A stretch of DNA of 8,638 nucleotides from positions 1 through 8,638 of the forward strand of contig WJKZ01000064.1 of assembly GCA_014728785.1 (NCBI GenBank), written 5' to 3'. How positions within the stretch are numbered: position 1 is the stretch's first letter; each line of letters begins with the position of its first letter. A program made the translations under genes and the position numbers. Shown one piece after another: positions 6,483 to 8,638 of this stretch. The DNA is from Candidatus Omnitrophota bacterium. GTDB lineage: Bacteria > Omnitrophota > Gorgyraeia > Duberdicusellales > 4484-171. A model generated the notes under the pieces. That model was not told the DNA's origin and did not search any database. It saw only the letters and a list, made by a program, of their open reading frames with translations.

Positions 6483-7603
6483 AAAAAGTTGTTATAGTCG
6501 GTGCCGGCTTTGCCGGTTTAAGTGTACTTAGTCGCATTAACCGTCTAAGGAAGGATTTTAACCTTATCCTTATAGATAAAAGGGATAAGTCTAATTTTCT
6601 CCCTTTGCTGCCCGATATCATCGGTAGAAAGATAAAACCGGATTTTTTAGAGTTTGATTTAGAATATCTCAGCCGCAAAAAAGGCGTAAAGTTTATAAAA
6701 GATGAGGTGGTGTCGGTTAATCTGGATAAAAATGTCGTCTATACAGCAGGGGATTCTTTCACTTATGATTACATCATACTCGCTAATGGTTCGGAAACTA
6801 ATTTTTACGGTAACAAAGATATTAAGCAATCAAGCTATACACTCGACAGTGTTGAAAGCCTCATAAAGATGCGGGCCGCTTTGGAAAAAGATGATTTTGA
6901 TTCATTTATTATATCCGGCGGAGGCTACACAGGCATAGAGATAACGACTAATCTCAAGCGTTTTTTTAATACCCGCAAGAAAAATAAAAAAATTATAATT
7001 GTCGAAAAAGGAAAAAATATTCTGGGACAGCTTCCGGAATGGATGAGGGATTATACTTTGGAGAATCTTAAGAATCTTGATATAGAAGTGCTTACGCATT
7101 CTATGGTGGAGAAAGTAGAGGAAAATTCGATACACCTATCAGGCGGCAGAGTTTATTCCAAAGCCATGCTTGTCTGGACAGCAGGGGTAAAAACCACCGA
7201 TTTCATATATAACCTTCCCCTGGAGAAAGATAAACAGGGGAGATTAAAAGTAGATGAAAGTTTGAGGATAAAATCAAACTGTTTTGCTGCCGGAGATGTA
7301 GCTTCTTTTTCGCACAGACGGGAAAGGCCTTTGAGGATGGCAGTTCAGTTTTCAATTGCCCAAGGGCATTTGGCCGGAGAAAATACAGTAAGGAGTGTTT
7401 TTGGTATACCTTTGAAAAAGTACCGACCGAGAGATTTAGGTTTTATAGTACCAATGGCTAACAATAAATCCTGTGGCAGGGTGATGGGCTTTAACACACG
7501 TGGAAAACTTGCTACCTTTCTCCATTATCTTATGTGTATATACCGCTCTCACGCTTTAGGTAATAAAGCAGGAATATTTGCTGATTTGATAAATAGTAAA
7601 TGA
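6479..7603 (+). CDS. Type II NADH dehydrogenase-like FAD oxidoreductase
   Basis: This 374-residue flavoprotein has the two-dinucleotide-fold layout of NDH-2, the non-proton-pumping enzyme that passes electrons from NAD(P)H to membrane quinones. The FAD site is GAGFAGL (8-14) with acidic D33; the NADH site is GGGYTGIE (147-154) with E176; WTAGVKTTDF (233-242) and FAAGD (269-273) contact FAD; AVQFSIAQGHLAGEN (288-302) corresponds to the quinone-side AQxAxQQG region of the family, though altered. At 374 residues it is somewhat shorter than classical enzymes of 400-430, with a reduced C-terminal membrane-anchoring part (hydrophobic stretch about 343-372). It starts within the UbiA stop codon (ATGA) with no Shine-Dalgarno, so translation is probably coupled to UbiA. 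Coupling to a prenyltransferase suggests a quinone or prenyl-lipid substrate. Another FAD/NAD-linked reductase activity remains possible. Confidence 0.87.
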   Translation: MKKVVIVGAGFAGLSVLSRINRLRKDFNLILIDKRDKSNFLPLLPDIIGRKIKPDFLEFDLEYLSRKKGVKFIKDEVVSVNLDKNVVYTAGDSFTYDYIILANGSETNFYGNKDIKQSSYTLDSVESLIKMRAALEKDDFDSFIISGGGYTGIEITTNLKRFFNTRKKNKKIIIVEKGKNILGQLPEWMRDYTLENLKNLDIEVLTHSMVEKVEENSIHLSGGRVYSKAMLVWTAGVKTTDFIYNLPLEKDKQGRLKVDESLRIKSNCFAAGDVASFSHRRERPLRMAVQFSIAQGHLAGENTVRSVFGIPLKKYRPRDLGFIVPMANNKSCGRVMGFNTRGKLATFLHYLMCIYRSHALGNKAGIFADLINSK

Positions 7604-7633
7604 TCAGGAAACTTTATGCGGTAGCAGGTTGCC

Positions 7634-7683
7634 GGGTGAATGAGTGTGAAAGAGTAGAAGGGTAGATGAGTAGATATGTATAT
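7634..7683. repeat. Octad repeat, purine-rich arm GRGTNNAT
   Basis: Eight-base units GGGTGAAT (7634), GAGTGTGA (7642), GAGTAGAA (7652), GGGTAGAT (7660) and GAGTAGAT (7668) share the consensus GRGTNNAT, the reverse complement of the ATNNACYC consensus that fills the next 110 bases. There is a two-base phase slip after the second unit. Bases 7660-7675 can pair with 7739-7754 at 13 of 16 positions, so the arm and the downstream block form an imperfect long inverted repeat. Confidence 0.65.
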
Positions 7684-7794
7684 ATCCACCCATCAACACA
7701 TATGCTCGTTTACCCCTAAACCATTTATCTATACACACACCTACTCATAAACCCATATACACATTAACTTGTTTACTCATTAACTTGTTAAGTG
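7683..7794. repeat. Octad tandem repeat, ATNNACYC type, block 2
   Basis: Fourteen consecutive eight-base units run without phase change, for example CGTTTACC (7707), ATACACAC (7731), ACCTACTC (7739), ATAAACCC (7747), ATATACAC (7755), ATTAACTT (7763 and again 7779) and GTTTACTC (7771). This is the same family as 2772-2835. It fills most of the 215-base spacer between the NDH-2-like and DoxX genes and ends just before the DoxX ribosome binding site. No open frame is supported. Confidence 0.75.
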
Positions 7795-7806
7795 GTTGTT
7801 AAAAAA

Positions 7807-7813
7807 AAGGAGG
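7807..7813 (+). promoter_or_regulatory. Ribosome binding site that decides the DoxX start
   Basis: AAGGAGG, extended by two further G residues, ends five bases before the ATG at 7819. It marks that ATG as the start rather than the in-frame GTG at 7792, which lies in the repeat and upstream of this site. Confidence 0.85.
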
Positions 7814-7818
7814 GGAGT

Positions 7819-8220
7819 ATGAAAGAGGTAAAAGTAATCGACTGGGCTTTGCTGATTTTGAGGGTTTTTCTGGGAATAGTTTTTTTAGCTCACGGCCTGC
7901 ATAAAATATTCGGCGGAGGAATTAGCCAGGGATTTACTTCAATGCTCGGTTCATTAAATTTTAATCCGCCTTTGCTCTGGGCTTGGATAGCATCAATTAT
8001 AGAGACTCTGGGAGGAGCTTTTCTTATTTTGGGAATTTTACCCCGCCTGAGCGCTTTGGGTATTGCATTGGTAATGTTGGTGGCTATATGGAAAGTCCAT
8101 GGCTCCGACGGTTTTTTTGCCATGAACGGAGGATTTGAATACCCCTTTTTAATCCTGGGGGTCTGTGTGTCCCTGATTTTAACCGGCAGCGGAAAAATCT
8201 CGATTTTTAATAAATTGTAA
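7819..8220 (+). CDS. DoxX family membrane protein
   Basis: The 133-residue protein has four predicted membrane helices, at about 8-30, 52-73, 77-93 and 108-125, the layout of the DoxX family. Family features are the first helix ILRVFLGIVFLAHGLHKIFG with Arg15, His25 and Lys29, Glu62 followed by GG at the second helix, the loop HGSDGFF then NGGFEYPF before the fourth helix, and the closing LTGSGKISI. DoxX-like proteins have varied or unknown roles; the name comes from a subunit of archaeal thiosulfate:quinone oxidoreductase, and other members are linked to redox and oxidative-stress functions. No DoxD or sulfur-metabolism genes are visible here. The start at 7819 is set by a strong ribosome binding site. 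Repeat-rich spacers on both sides suggest it is a single-gene transcript, unrelated to the carotenoid genes as far as the sequence shows. Confidence 0.88.
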   Translation: MKEVKVIDWALLILRVFLGIVFLAHGLHKIFGGGISQGFTSMLGSLNFNPPLLWAWIASIIETLGGAFLILGILPRLSALGIALVMLVAIWKVHGSDGFFAMNGGFEYPFLILGVCVSLILTGSGKISIFNKL

Positions 8221-8230
8221 AAGAAACCAC

Positions 8231-8303
8231 TGACTCATAGCTCGTTGCTCGTAGCTCTTGGCTCATAGCTGATATGGCTCATGGCTCATTGCTCTTAGCT
8301 CAT
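8231..8303. repeat. Heptad tandem repeat, CATAGCT type, block 2
   Basis: Seven-base units CATAGCT, CGTTGCT, CGTAGCT, CTTGGCT, CATAGCT, then the nine-base GATATGGCT, then CATGGCT, CATTGCT, CTTAGCT. The order CATAGCT-GATATGGCT-CAT is the same as in block 1 at 2655-2714, with 22 identical bases at 8261-8282. It lies directly downstream of DoxX. Confidence 0.8.
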
Positions 8304-8413
8304 GTTTTATAGAAAATTGAGTTAAATTTGTCTTTGGTTTAGGTTTAGTTTTCGCCTGAGTATCGTAAGCCGGCTTCGTCTTAGGTTTCGGTTCATTTGT
8401 TTGTGATTTGTAA

Positions 8414-8457
8414 CCTGCAGCTTGAGGCTTGAAGCCTGTAGCCTGTGTAGCCTGAGC
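8414..8457. repeat. Heptad tandem repeat, CCTGTAG variant
   Basis: Units CCTGCAG, CTTGAGG, CTTGAAG, CCTGTAG, then a nine-base CCTGTGTAG and CCTGAGC follow in register. The layout, sevens with one nine-base unit, copies that of the CATAGCT blocks although the unit sequence differs, so it is probably a diverged relative. Confidence 0.65.
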
Positions 8458-8490
8458 ATAAATTCTTTCTTTAAGTATATAAAATAATTT

Positions 8491-8518
8491 TTGCATTTTT
8501 GGTTTTCAATTGTAAAAT
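8491..8518 (+). promoter_or_regulatory. Possible promoter of the aldolase gene
   Basis: TTGCAT (8491-8496) and TAAAAT (8513-8518, five of six) are 16 bases apart, giving a leader of about 45 bases before the ATG at 8571. TAGAAT at 8540-8545 is an alternative -10 without a matching -35. Sequence match only, in AT-rich DNA. Confidence 0.25.
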
Positions 8519-8570
8519 ATATGTCTAATTTCCTAAGTGTAGAATAAGTGTAAAAATAAAAGGAGGAGTA

Positions 8571-8638
8571 ATGAGTGACAGAATCAGAGAGATTTTAGGC
8601 GATGAGGCAAAAGATTTACTTGAGCACAAATGTAGTAC
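8571..8638 (+). CDS. Probable class I fructose-bisphosphate aldolase, 3' end outside the window
   Basis: Only the first 22 codons are present. They read Met-Ser-Asp-Arg-Ile-Arg-Glu followed by ILGDEAKDLLEHKC, the characteristic opening of the DhnA/FbaB-type class I fructose-1,6-bisphosphate aldolases (in homologues LLGDEAEYLL followed by a Cys/Ser-Lys-Thr turn). That enzyme cleaves or forms fructose 1,6-bisphosphate through a Schiff-base lysine in glycolysis and gluconeogenesis in the cytoplasm. The catalytic lysine and barrel are beyond the window. The start is set by AAGGAGG at 8560-8566, four bases before the ATG. The frame stays open to the window end. The call rests on a short stretch, so it is good but not certain. 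Confidence 0.7.
   Translation, partial: MSDRIREILGDEAKDLLEHKCS

Larger units (their letters stand above)
8221..8570. other. 350-base intergenic region with repeats and low-complexity sequence
   Basis: After the DoxX stop come a heptad block (8231-8303), a G/T-rich low-complexity stretch (about 8325-8400) with several GGTTTAG or AGGTTTCGG-like runs, a second heptad variant (8414-8457), and an AT-rich leader ending in the aldolase ribosome binding site. A 77-codon minus-strand frame spans 8263-8496 and would encode a Lys/Pro/Thr-rich peptide, but it lacks a ribosome binding site and much of it is repeat. No terminator with a GC-rich stem and T-run is seen after DoxX. Confidence 0.6.

Noticed and set aside
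7792..7818. Upstream GTG start for the DoxX gene
   Set aside because: It lies in the octad repeat and before the strong AAGGAGG site; the added residues are Lys-rich and not part of the DoxX fold.
8190..8212. Terminator formed by AAAAAT and ATTTTT near the DoxX stop
   Set aside because: The stem has no GC pairs, lies inside the coding sequence and has no following T-run.
8325..8400. Telomere-like TTTAGGT repeats
   Set aside because: Only two or three imperfect copies in G/T-rich DNA; no regular period.
8263..8496. Minus-strand frame of 77 codons, Lys/Pro/Thr-rich (EPKPKTKPAYD and similar)
   Set aside because: No ribosome binding site, and most of its length is the two heptad repeat blocks and low-complexity G/T-rich DNA read in reverse. 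The first 15 residues look more protein-like, so a remnant of a gene cannot be ruled out.

Overview
The window is a moderately AT-rich bacterial chromosome segment (roughly 40% GC by eye), dominated by isoprenoid and carotenoid genes. No phage, plasmid, transposase, rRNA or tRNA genes are visible. Strong AAGGAGG ribosome binding sites precede three genes. The lycopene cyclase is of the fused two-domain CrtYcd type known from Bacteroidetes and archaea. Intergenic DNA carries short-period (7 and 8 base) degenerate repeats. Together these suggest an uncultured, possibly Omnitrophota-like bacterium, but that placement is a low-confidence inference.

Layout. Positions 1-658 (+) hold the C-terminal three quarters of IspH, the last enzyme of the MEP pathway. 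Converging on it is a minus-strand pair: yqeY (2159-2602) followed after 19 bases by a CrtI-type phytoene desaturase (688-2139). A 273-base repeat-rich spacer separates this pair from the divergent plus-strand unit: lycopene cyclase (2876-3583), overlapping by 4 bases a secreted TPR protein (3580-4470). A type I polyprenyl diphosphate synthase, probably GGPP synthase (4486-5520, minus), converges on the TPR gene. Divergent from it is a UbiA/MenA-like prenyltransferase (intact frame 5727-6482; its first transmembrane segment is encoded in another frame from 5572), overlapping by 4 bases a type II NADH dehydrogenase-like flavoprotein (6479-7603). After a second repeat-rich spacer come a DoxX-family membrane protein (7819-8220), a 350-base spacer with heptad repeats, and the first 22 codons of what looks like class I fructose-bisphosphate aldolase (8571 onward).

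How the genes fit together. IspH supplies IPP and DMAPP; the polyprenyl synthase makes a C20 (or related) diphosphate; CrtI desaturates phytoene; the cyclase closes lycopene ends, giving beta- or gamma-carotene-like products. Phytoene synthase (CrtB), the step between GGPP and CrtI, is absent and must lie elsewhere if the pathway works. The UbiA protein could transfer a prenyl chain to a quinone-type acceptor, and the coupled NDH-2-like enzyme could use a quinone; this link is inferred from overlap only.

Most notable are the apparent single-base frameshift in the UbiA gene and two families of degenerate tandem repeats: an octad ATNNACYC with a complementary purine-rich arm, and a heptad built on CATAGCT with a recurrent 9-base unit.
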